From Streptomyces sp. RPA4-2 (GTDB lineage Bacteria > Actinomycetota > Actinomycetes > Streptomycetales > Streptomycetaceae): a DNA stretch of 64,000 nt. Shown here one piece after another: positions 9,529-17,044 of this stretch (position 1 is the stretch's first letter; each line of letters begins with the position of its first letter). The notes under the pieces are model-generated. The model was not told the origin of the DNA. It searched no databases and saw nothing but the letters and a program-made list of their open reading frames with translations. The stretch is taken from contig NZ_CP050975.2 of assembly GCF_012273515.2 (NCBI RefSeq), forward strand, positions 5,828,001 to 5,892,000, in the 5' to 3' direction. Made by a program: the position numbers and the translations under genes.

Positions 9529-9947
9529 ACGTGCCCCGCTGACCCGCGCCCGGCCGAACGTGCCGAGCCGAACGCGCCCTGCCGAACGTACCGAACGTGC
9601 CGAGCCGAACGTGCCCGACCGAGGGGCCGTCGGAGAGCCTGTCGGGCATCCGGCCGAGAGCCTGTGCGCCGTCCGTCCGAGCGCCTGTCGGTCGTCCGTC
9701 TGAGGGTCCGTCGGACGGGGGACGCGGTGGTCGATCGTTTCGGGCCACACGTGTTGTCCGGGGTCTTTGATTCGATGGGGCGCCACCTGGTTAGAAGACT
9801 GGGAGTATGTCGCGGCCGGTCCAAAAACCATCGGGACCGTGCTGTGATCGTGAACACCGTGTTGTGCGGCGCCGTAGTGCTGGATACTGCGGGCAGCCGC
9901 CCCCGGTGACCGGTGCCGGGCGCGGTGAGCTGGAGGGGACGGTTCGC
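9529..9947. other. Intergenic minisatellite region
   Basis: No credible gene. The first ~190 bases are degenerate tandem repeats: five CCGAACG units between 9554 and 9611, including an exact 21-base direct repeat (9554-9574 and 9591-9611), followed by three variants of GAGAGCCTGT(C/G)CGG. The last ~150 bases are ordinary and probably hold the promoter of the phosphatase gene. Confidence 0.7.
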
Positions 9948-12728
9948 GTGAGCGAGATACCAGCGAAGGCCACGGAGTCCGAGGACCCGTCGGACGGCGC
10001 GAGGGCTGAGGCCACGGGCGATTCCGCCATGGCCGCGGCGCCGGGCGACGCGGGCGACGGCGGCCCGAGCGACGGCGTGGCGGACGACGCGACGAACGGT
10101 GCGACAGACGGCACCGCCGGCGGAGCCACGGGCGACTCCCCGGCCGGGACACCGGTCCGGGCGACGTCAGGGACGTCCGTCGAGGTGCCCGTCGAGGCAC
10201 CCGTCGAACCCGCGGCCGAGGCGGTCGGCGACGTGGTGTGGCAGAGCAGTCCACCCGGTTCCATGTACGACTACATCAAGGTCGCCTCGTTCTCCATCGG
10301 CGCCGACGGACTCGTCGACCAGTGGAGTCTGCGCGCCGAGCAGCTCCTCGGCATATCCGCGGAGCGCGCCGTGGGCATGGACCCCATCGAGGCGTTCGTC
10401 GCCGCCGACCGGCGCGAGTTCGGGCAGCGCAAGATGGCGGAGATCCTGGACGGCCGTGAGTGGACCGGCGTGGTCCCCTTCCGGATGCCGCCCTCCGAGA
10501 GCGGTGACGAGGGCGCCGAGGGCCTCGCCGAGGTCTATGTGATGCCCACCACGACGGAGGACGGCGAGCGGGCCGCCGTCTGCATCGTCGTGGACGTCCG
10601 GACCCTGCGCCGGATCGAGACGGACCTCGCCGCCTCGCAGGCGATTTTCGGTCAATCTCCGTTCGGTTTCCTCCTGATCGACACGGATCTCCGCGTCCGC
10701 CGCGCCAACCAGCGTTTCGCCTCGGTCTTCGGTGGCGATGTCGACGCCCACCGGGGCCGCACGGTCCACGACTATCTGCCGCGCTCCGAGGCCGAGCGCG
10801 TCGCCGCGACCCTGCGGCGGGTCCTGGAGACCGGCGACTCCATCACGGACATGCACGTCGCCGGATTCGTGCCCGGCTCCGAGGAACGTCGTCACTGGTC
10901 GGTCAACCTCTACCGCGTCCATAGCGGCAGCGGCCGCCCCATCGGTATCGCCTGGCTCGGAACCGACATCACCAGCCGCCGTGCCGCGGCGCGTGAAGCG
11001 GCCGCCGCGCGCCGCAACCTCGCCCTTCTGAACGAGGCGGGCGCCCGCATCGGCAACTCCCTCGACCTGGAGACCACCGCCCGCGAGCTGCTGGACGTCG
11101 TGGTGCCCGGATTCTGCGACCTCGCGACCGTCGACCTCTACCAGGGCCTGCTGGCCGGCGACGAGACCCCGCCCGGGTTCGCCGACGGCAGCGCGGAGCT
11201 GCGCCGGGTCGCCTTCGCCAGCGCCGTCTCCGACGCGCCGTTCGTCGGCGGGCCCGCCCCGGTCGCCGTCGGCGCCGTCCACCACTTCCCGTTCAACTCG
11301 CCCTGCGCGGACGCCCTGCGCGCCGCCCGCCCCCAGCACGTCCCCGCCGAGGAGGGCGGGCTCATCCAGTCCACGCTCGCCGTGCCGATGGTCGCGCACG
11401 ACACCGTCGTGGGACTCGCGCAGTTCTCCCGCACGAAGGGCAGCGAGCCGTTCGGCGACCGCGACCGCTCCCTCGCGGTGGAGCTCGCGGCACGCGCCGC
11501 GGTCTGTATCGACAACGCCCGCCTGTACCGCCGCGAGCACGAACGCGCCCTGATCCTGCAGCGCTCCCTGCTGCCGCCGGGCGACCCGGAGGCCTCCGGA
11601 CTCGACATCGCCTGCCGCTATCTGCCCGGCAACGCGGCCACCGAGGTCGGCGGCGACTGGTTCGACGTCATCGAACTCCCCGGTCACCGCACGGCGCTGG
11701 TGGTCGGCGACGTCATGGGCCGCGGGCTGCGCGCCGCCGTCGCGATGGGTGAACTCCGCACGGCGGTACGGACCTTGGCCCTCCTCGACCTCGAACCAGC
11801 CGAAGTGCTGTCGGCGTTGGACGAGATCGCCCGCGGCCTGGGCACCCCCGGCGGTGTCCAGCAGGCGACCCGCGCGGCCCGCCAGCCCCGCGACGCGGAC
11901 CTCTCCGAGGTGTATCTCGCGACCTGCGTGTACGCGGTCTACGACTCCGTGACCCGCAGGATCACCTTCGCCAACGCGGGCCATCTGCCGCCCGTCCTGG
12001 TGGAGCCGGGCGAGAGTGCGCTGATGCTCGACGTGCCGCCGGGCATGCCGCTGGGCGTGGGTGGCGAGCCCTTCGAGGAGGTCGAGGTCGAACTACCCGA
12101 AGGTGCCCTTCTCGCGCTCTACACGGATGGACTGGTCGAATCGCGCGACCATCCCCTCGACGAGGGCCTGCAGGCCTTCGTCGGAGCGCTGACGGACCCC
12201 TCCCAGCCCTTGGAGGACGTCTGCGACCACGTCCTCAACACCCTGGACACCCACCACGGTGAGGACGACATCGCGCTGCTGATGGCGCGCGTCCAGGGAC
12301 TGCCCGCCGATTCGGTCGGCGACTGGACCCTGCCGCGTGAGCCGCGCAGCGTGGGCCGGGCCCGCGAGTACGCCCGTACCCAGCTCACCGCCTGGGACCT
12401 GGAGCCGCTCGTCGACACCGCCGAGTTGCTGGTCAGCGAGCTGGTGACGAACGCCCTGCGGTACGGCGAGGGCGAGATCCGGCTGCGGCTGCTGCTCGAC
12501 CGGACACTCGTGTGCGAGGTCTGGGACGCGGGCCTCGTACAGCCGCGCCGCCGCCGCGCCCGGGACACGGACGAGGGCGGCCGGGGTCTGCAGCTCGTCG
12601 GCCTGCTCTCCGCCGCGTGGGGCTCACGGCGCACGCCACGGGGCAAGACGGTCTGGTTCGAACTGCCCCTCCCGGACGCCGGAACGACGCTCACGGACCC
12701 GGCGGAGGCGTTGCTGAGCCTGTTCTGA
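9948..12728 (+). CDS. PAS-PAS-GAF-SpoIIE phosphatase-HATPase signalling protein
   Basis: 926-residue cytoplasmic regulator. After a disordered Ala/Asp/Gly-rich start (1-105) come PAS (about 106-225), a second PAS (about 228-345, QSPFGFLLIDTDLRVRRANQRF), GAF (about 360-530) and a PP2C/SpoIIE phosphatase (about 530-785; metal-site motifs GGDWFDV, VVGDVMGRG, YTDGLVES, EDDIALL). A C-terminal RsbW-like HATPase (about 795-917; LLVSELVTNALRY, GGRGLQLV) ends it. Such proteins dephosphorylate anti-sigma antagonists in response to sensed signals, and the fused kinase-like domain may act in the reverse direction. The GTG has GGAGGGG at 9932-9938. The last 38 bases overlap the convergent gene. Confidence 0.9.
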   Translation: MSEIPAKATESEDPSDGARAEATGDSAMAAAPGDAGDGGPSDGVADDATNGATDGTAGGATGDSPAGTPVRATSGTSVEVPVEAPVEPAAEAVGDVVWQSSPPGSMYDYIKVASFSIGADGLVDQWSLRAEQLLGISAERAVGMDPIEAFVAADRREFGQRKMAEILDGREWTGVVPFRMPPSESGDEGAEGLAEVYVMPTTTEDGERAAVCIVVDVRTLRRIETDLAASQAIFGQSPFGFLLIDTDLRVRRANQRFASVFGGDVDAHRGRTVHDYLPRSEAERVAATLRRVLETGDSITDMHVAGFVPGSEERRHWSVNLYRVHSGSGRPIGIAWLGTDITSRRAAAREAAAARRNLALLNEAGARIGNSLDLETTARELLDVVVPGFCDLATVDLYQGLLAGDETPPGFADGSAELRRVAFASAVSDAPFVGGPAPVAVGAVHHFPFNSPCADALRAARPQHVPAEEGGLIQSTLAVPMVAHDTVVGLAQFSRTKGSEPFGDRDRSLAVELAARAAVCIDNARLYRREHERALILQRSLLPPGDPEASGLDIACRYLPGNAATEVGGDWFDVIELPGHRTALVVGDVMGRGLRAAVAMGELRTAVRTLALLDLEPAEVLSALDEIARGLGTPGGVQQATRAARQPRDADLSEVYLATCVYAVYDSVTRRITFANAGHLPPVLVEPGESALMLDVPPGMPLGVGGEPFEEVEVELPEGALLALYTDGLVESRDHPLDEGLQAFVGALTDPSQPLEDVCDHVLNTLDTHHGEDDIALLMARVQGLPADSVGDWTLPREPRSVGRAREYARTQLTAWDLEPLVDTAELLVSELVTNALRYGEGEIRLRLLLDRTLVCEVWDAGLVQPRRRRARDTDEGGRGLQLVGLLSAAWGSRRTPRGKTVWFELPLPDAGTTLTDPAEALLSLF

Positions 12729-14250
12729 CCGGTGCGGGGGCGGACACCGCCCGGCGGTAGCGCGTACGCGGGCCACCGAAGCTCGCGACACCGAGGGCGG
12801 CGTCGCCACCGGCCGCGTCGCCGACGGTAGCGACGCCGGCGGCAGCGAAGTCACTGGAATCGACGTCACCGGGGATGTCGCCGCCCGGGTCCGAGCTTCC
12901 GCCAGGGTCCGAGCTACCGCCGGGGTCCGTGTTCCCGTCCGGCTCCGAGCCCCCGCGCAGGATCCCGCCGAGCACGGCGCCGCGGACTCCGTCGCCGCCC
13001 CCGGGTCCGCCGTACGGATTGCCGTACGTCCGTACGTCGCGCTCCGCGAGCCGCCGGGCCTCCCCGGCGAGCGCGTCGGCCCGCTGGACGTCGGCGAAGG
13101 TGAGGGACGAGAGCGCGAGACGGCGTTCCGCCTCCGCCAGCCGGGTCCGGGCCTCGGAGCCCACCACCGCCCGGTGCGTCGTGACGAAGTCGTCCGCCGC
13201 CATGACGGCGCCGCGGGCCACCGGACACGCCTCGTCGAGCAGGGTCAGGTCGCGTTCCTCGTCCCGGCCGAGAGCCGGGGTGCCGGCCAGCGCCGCGGCG
13301 GCCCGGACCACCCGGCGCAGGGCGTCGAAGGGGTCGTACGGGCCGCTCGCCGCTTCCCGGCGTACGTCCGCGACGACCGAGCCGGTGTGCGCGACGCGAC
13401 CGGACAGCGCACCGCCGACCGCGCCGGCCGGAACCGCGCGGGCCCGCTCGAGGTAGGTGTCGGCGCCGGCCAGCGCGGCGGGCAACCGGAGGGCCGCGGC
13501 GTCGAGTTCGGCGGCCAGTCGGTCGACACCGGTCAGCAGGACGTCCGCCTGGCCGATGGCGCCCTCGGCGGCCCGCAGATATGCCGCGGCTCGCGCGACC
13601 TCGCTCCGGTCGAGGGACTGCCGGGCCCGGTTGAGGTGGGTCGTGGCGAACACGAGCCTGTCCTTGGCCTGTTCGACGTGTCCGGCGACGGGCAGGTACG
13701 CGGACGCGGCGTACCGCCCGTGGAGCCCCGCGAGCGTCGCCTGCGCGGCGGGCGCGCGGCGGGCGAGTCCCCGGAAGCGGGCCTCCGCCGACTCCAGCGC
13801 GGCGGGCGCGGACCGTTCCAGGGCGCGCAGCAGGTCGAATCCCGGCGCCTCCGCGTCCAGCCGCCGCCCCGCCTCCGCACAGCGCGCGCGGATCTCCTCC
13901 AGCGTCTCCCGCTGGTCCTCCTCGTCGTCCGGCGCGGTGTCGTCCAGCCGCTGCCGCAGCCGGAAGGCCACCATCAGCTCGGAGCGCGCGAACGCCACCG
14001 CCTCCGCGTAGGCTCCGACCGCCTCCCGGCCGAACAGGGCCGCCACGGACTCGAGTTCCTCGGCACTGGTGCGCACGCAGTCGTCGGTCCCGACGAGCGA
14101 CCGCCGGGCGAGCCGGTCGAGTTCGGCGAGCGGCACGGTACCCGGGACGGCCTTGCCGGGGGTCGTACGGGTCCGCGCGCGGCGTATTCGCCGGACGGAG
14201 GCGTACGCGGCCAGCGAGCCCGCGACGACCACCGCGGCGACGGGAAGCAC
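12691..14250 (-). CDS. TPM-family-type envelope protein lacking its TPM domain
   Basis: 519 residues. The first ~18 are a membrane segment (LPVAAVVVAGSLAAYASV), then a basic stop-transfer stretch and a long Ala/Glu/Arg-rich helical region (about 45-400) with HVEQAKDRLVFATTHLNRARQ and EARTRLAEAERRL. RTYGNPYGGPGGG and a Gly/Asp/Ser-rich tail follow. This order (linker, membrane segment, coiled region, NPYGG, Gly tail) is that of a long Streptomyces secreted TPM-domain protein as I remember it, but the ~130-residue TPM domain normally before the membrane segment is missing. The GTG has no ribosome-binding site. A signal-peptide-like remnant in another frame lies just upstream. Confidence 0.6.
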   Translation of the reverse strand: MLPVAAVVVAGSLAAYASVRRIRRARTRTTPGKAVPGTVPLAELDRLARRSLVGTDDCVRTSAEELESVAALFGREAVGAYAEAVAFARSELMVAFRLRQRLDDTAPDDEEDQRETLEEIRARCAEAGRRLDAEAPGFDLLRALERSAPAALESAEARFRGLARRAPAAQATLAGLHGRYAASAYLPVAGHVEQAKDRLVFATTHLNRARQSLDRSEVARAAAYLRAAEGAIGQADVLLTGVDRLAAELDAAALRLPAALAGADTYLERARAVPAGAVGGALSGRVAHTGSVVADVRREAASGPYDPFDALRRVVRAAAALAGTPALGRDEERDLTLLDEACPVARGAVMAADDFVTTHRAVVGSEARTRLAEAERRLALSSLTFADVQRADALAGEARRLAERDVRTYGNPYGGPGGGDGVRGAVLGGILRGGSEPDGNTDPGGSSDPGGSSDPGGDIPGDVDSSDFAAAGVATVGDAAGGDAALGVASFGGPRTRYRRAVSAPAPVRTGSATPPPGP

Positions 14251-14302
14251 CAGATCGTCGGCGGACGTACCCCCTGCCCCGGCGCCGCCGACACCTCCTC
14301 GG

Positions 14303-14470
14303 TCACCGGCCCTTCCCCCGCCACTCCGCGGAGTCCCCGGGACCCGGCCGGGCGACGGGCAGCAGCAGCCACCCCAGCGCCACCAGCCCCCCGAGCACGG
14401 TATGCGCCACCCGCACGGCTATGGAGGACGTGGCTCGGCGCGACCGGGTCCGGCTCAGGGGCGACGTCAC
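14303..14470 (-). pseudogene. Signal-peptide fragment of the TPM-type gene, out of frame
   Basis: From a GTG at 14470 an open frame encodes a basic start, a hydrophobic stretch (VLGGLVALGWLLLPVA) and a polar end, stopping at 14303. This looks like the export signal that should precede the TPM domain. The downstream gene continues in another frame with the Gly/Ala linker and membrane anchor. A deletion joining signal and linker with loss of the domain and of frame explains both pieces. Confidence 0.45.
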
Positions 14471-14575
14471 ATTTGGGAGCGTATGACCGTCGGCCCGCGG
14501 GCGCGACCGGGGTGCGCCGAGCCGGGCGCACCTAAGGTACGGGGGATACAGGGGCGTACGGAGGGGGCACGGGGG

Positions 14576-14989
14576 ATGGGTACGGAGCGGACGGAACCGG
14601 GGACGGGGCGGAACGGGGAACCGGGCACCGAGGACGGACCGGCAGCACAGATACCGGAACCGGCGCCGAGACAGATACCGGAACCGGCGCCGGGACAGAT
14701 CCCGGCACCGGCACCGCCTGAGCCGGACATACGAACGGGAGCGCCGGACACGTCGACCGGAGGACCGGACCCGCGAACGGACCCCGACCCCGCTCCCGTC
14801 CCCGACCCCGCTCCCGGCCGTACTCCAGCGTCTGGCCGGTGTCTGGCGGCGGCCCGCTCTGCGATGGCCCAGGCGCATCGCGTCGGCGCTCGTCCTCGTC
14901 CTGCTGCTCCCGCCGCTCGCCGCGGGCATCGCCCTGCGCGTCAACTACGCCGGGGACCCGGCCGCCGGCACGTACACGAGACACCGTGA
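14576..14989 (+). pseudogene. Proline-rich N-terminal fragment, frame-shifted from the gene at 15000
   Basis: ATG at 14576 opens a Thr/Glu/Pro-rich frame with three 24-base units (14647-14718) encoding QIPEPAPR, QIPEPAPG and QIPAPAPP. It then becomes nonsense-like and stops at 14989. The neighbouring frame, without a start codon, encodes WRRPALRWPRR and a clear membrane segment (ALVLVLLLPPLAAGIAL) leading straight into the protein at 15000. The two frames together look like one gene with a 1-base (or 3n+1) insertion near 14780-14840. Confidence 0.5.
14647..14718. repeat. Three 24-bp tandem units in the proline-rich region
   Basis: Units at 14647-14670, 14671-14694 and 14695-14718. The first two differ at one base, the third is diverged. 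The period is a multiple of 3, so the frame is kept. Confidence 0.9.
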
Positions 14990-14999
14990 CGCCCTCTGG

Positions 15000-15857
15000 A
15001 TGGGCCACGCCTGGGTCGACGGCCGCAAGAAGGACGCGGACGTCAGGGCGCTGGCGGCCCGGCTGCGCACGACGGGCGTCCGGGACCTGTACGTGCACGC
15101 GGGCCCCCTGGAGCACGACGGGACGCTGCCCGCGTCCGCGTATCCGAGGGCGCGCCGGCTCATCGGGGCGATCCACCGGGAGATACCCGGCGTCCGCGTC
15201 CAGGCCTGGCTGGGCGACGAACTCGCGACCGAGGGCCCGGTCGGACTGCGGCTGGAACGCGCCGCGACCAGGACCGCCGTGGTCCGCTCCGCCGGGCAGG
15301 TCCTCGACGCCGGATTCGACGGCGCCCACTTCGACCTGGAACCGCTGCACTCCGGTGACGCGGACTATCTCTCCCTCCTCGGGGACCTGCGCCGTGTCAC
15401 CCGCGCGCACGGCGCCCTGCTCTCCGTCGCCGCGCACCAGATCGACCCGTTGCCGTCGCTGCACTCCGTCGCAGGCGCCGTCACGGGACACCCCAAATGG
15501 TGGTCCCAGGCGTTCTTCGGCCAGGTCGCCCGCCGGGTCGACCAGATCGCCGTGATGTCGTACGACACGGCGCTGCCGCTGGAGAGCCTGTACGGCGGCT
15601 ACGTCGCCCAGCAGACCTCGCTCGCCCTGGAAGTCACGCCGAAGACGACCGACCTGCTGATGGGGCTGCCCTTCTACTACGAGGACAACATGGACCACCA
15701 CGGGTCCGCGGAGACGGTCGCGGCGGCCGTCCGCGGCGCCCGCCTCGGTCTCTCCCGAACCGACCGCACCCGCGAGAACTTCGGCGTCGCCGCCTACGTG
15801 GACTTCGCCGCCCGGGAGAAGGACTGGGCGGAGTACGAGCGGGGATGGGTCCGATGA
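15000..15857 (+). CDS. Putative glycoside-hydrolase-like extracellular domain protein (N-terminus disrupted)
   Basis: 285 residues from the first ATG available. The frame continues upstream without a start through a membrane segment, so the intact protein was probably a type II membrane protein with this domain outside. The fold looks like a (beta/alpha)8 barrel: GVRDLYVHAGPL, GVRVQAWLGDE, GFDGAHFDLEPLHSG, ALLSVAAHQIDP, RVDQIAVMSYDTALP, DLLMGLPFYYED. The DLEP and MSYD strands resemble chitinase-like (GH18) active-site strands, but the DxxDxDxE motif is not complete. Function unknown; conserved in Streptomyces to my memory. Confidence 0.6.
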   Translation: MGHAWVDGRKKDADVRALAARLRTTGVRDLYVHAGPLEHDGTLPASAYPRARRLIGAIHREIPGVRVQAWLGDELATEGPVGLRLERAATRTAVVRSAGQVLDAGFDGAHFDLEPLHSGDADYLSLLGDLRRVTRAHGALLSVAAHQIDPLPSLHSVAGAVTGHPKWWSQAFFGQVARRVDQIAVMSYDTALPLESLYGGYVAQQTSLALEVTPKTTDLLMGLPFYYEDNMDHHGSAETVAAAVRGARLGLSRTDRTRENFGVAAYVDFAAREKDWAEYERGWVR

Positions 15858-15978
15858 CCCCACGGCGGAACCCGGACAGGGCGTCCCGTCAGGAGACGGT
15901 CAAGTGTCTGGAGGGCCGGGACCTCGCGTGCCATGATCGGAGGGCGTGCCGGGTGCGCACGCCAGGGGGACGGAACCG

Positions 15979-16293
15979 ATGGACATGTCGTGGGTGACGG
16001 TGGGCGTCGTGCTCGCCCTGGGCGGCCTGGTGGCAGCCGGAATCGCGGCGATCACGACGGGCTGGTTGCCGCCGCTCGGCCGCGACCGGGTCCTGAGGCC
16101 GAGGCTGTGGGGGTACGGAGCACTGGTGAGCGCCCTCGGCTTCGGCGTGTTCGCGTTCCTCGGTCCGTTCCGCGGGCCCGACATCAGGATGGCGCCCTAC
16201 GTGCTCTCCGGCACCGCCGTGTTCCTGGTGGGCTCGGCGCTCCAGATGGCGGCCCGCCGTCCGGGCCGCCCCGCTACGCCTCCCGCCTCCTGA
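15979..16293 (+). CDS. Small membrane protein, three membrane segments
   Basis: 104 residues from the ATG at 15979, placed 9 bases after AGGGGGA; the frame is open from 15946. Hydrophobic stretches: WVTVGVVLALGGLVAAGIAAI, LWGYGALVSALGFGVFAFLG and APYVLSGTAVFLVGSALQMAA, with a basic Pro-rich tail. No recognised family. Its last 20 bases overlap the convergent end of sdhB. Confidence 0.65.
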   Translation: MDMSWVTVGVVLALGGLVAAGIAAITTGWLPPLGRDRVLRPRLWGYGALVSALGFGVFAFLGPFRGPDIRMAPYVLSGTAVFLVGSALQMAARRPGRPATPPAS

Positions 16294-17044
16294 TCTTCGA
16301 GCCCAGCCACACCAGCGGGTCGTACTTGCGGTCGACCGCCCGTTCCTTCAGGGGGATCAGAGCGTTGTCCGTGATCCTGATGCCCTCGGGGCAGACCTCC
16401 GTGCAGCACTTGGTGATGTTGCAGTAGCCGAGACCGTGTTCGTCCTGGGCCGTGCGCTTGCGGTCCAGGCCGGTGTCGGCCGCGGCGTCCAGCGGGTGCA
16501 TGTCGAGCTCCGCCACCCGCATCAGGAAGCGCGGCCCCGCGAACGCCGGTTTGTTCTCCTCGTGGTCCCGCACGACATGGCAGGTGTCCTGGCACAGGAA
16601 GCACTCGATGCACTTGCGGAACTCCTGCGAACGGTCCACGTCCTCCTGCCGCATCCGGTACTCGCCCGGTCCCAGCCCGGCGGGTGGCACGAAGGCGGGC
16701 ACCTCCCGCGCCTTCGCGTAGTTGAAGCCGACGTCCGTGACGAGATCCCGGACGACGGGGAACGCGCGCAGCGGCGTGACGGTGATCGTCTCCTCCTGGG
16801 TGAACACCGACATCCGGGTCATGCACATCAGCCGCGGACGTCCGTTGATCTCCGCCGAGCACGAACCGCACTTGCCCGCCTTGCAGTTCCAGCGGACGGC
16901 CAGGTCGGGGACCTGGGTCGCCTGGAGCCGGTGGATGATGTCGAGCACCACCTCACCGTCGTTGACGTCGACCGCGAAGTCCTCCAGGCCGCCGCCCTTG
17001 ATGTCCCCGCGCCACACCTTGAAGCGGGCCTCGTAGCTGCTCAC
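16274..17044 (-). CDS. sdhB: Succinate dehydrogenase/fumarate reductase iron-sulfur subunit
   Basis: 256 residues. It carries electrons between the flavin subunit and the membrane quinone site. The [2Fe-2S] cysteines are in CKAGKCGSCSAEINGRPRLMC (N-terminal ferredoxin domain). The C-terminal half holds CIECFLCQDTC and CNITKCCTEVCPEGI, the two further cluster sites. The GTG start overlaps the sdhA stop (GTGA at 17041-17044), so the two are coupled. Last gene of the operon. Confidence 0.94.
   Translation of the reverse strand: MSSYEARFKVWRGDIKGGGLEDFAVDVNDGEVVLDIIHRLQATQVPDLAVRWNCKAGKCGSCSAEINGRPRLMCMTRMSVFTQEETITVTPLRAFPVVRDLVTDVGFNYAKAREVPAFVPPAGLGPGEYRMRQEDVDRSQEFRKCIECFLCQDTCHVVRDHEENKPAFAGPRFLMRVAELDMHPLDAAADTGLDRKRTAQDEHGLGYCNITKCCTEVCPEGIRITDNALIPLKERAVDRKYDPLVWLGSKIRRREA

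Noticed and set aside
9541..9720. Possible CRISPR-like repeat array
   Set aside because: Units are short (7-21 bp), irregularly spaced and degenerate; no unique spacers and no cas genes.
10167..11984. Long open frame antisense to the phosphatase gene
   Set aside because: Val/Asp/Gly/Arg-rich composition is the shadow of high-GC codon bias; the sense frame encodes recognisable domains.
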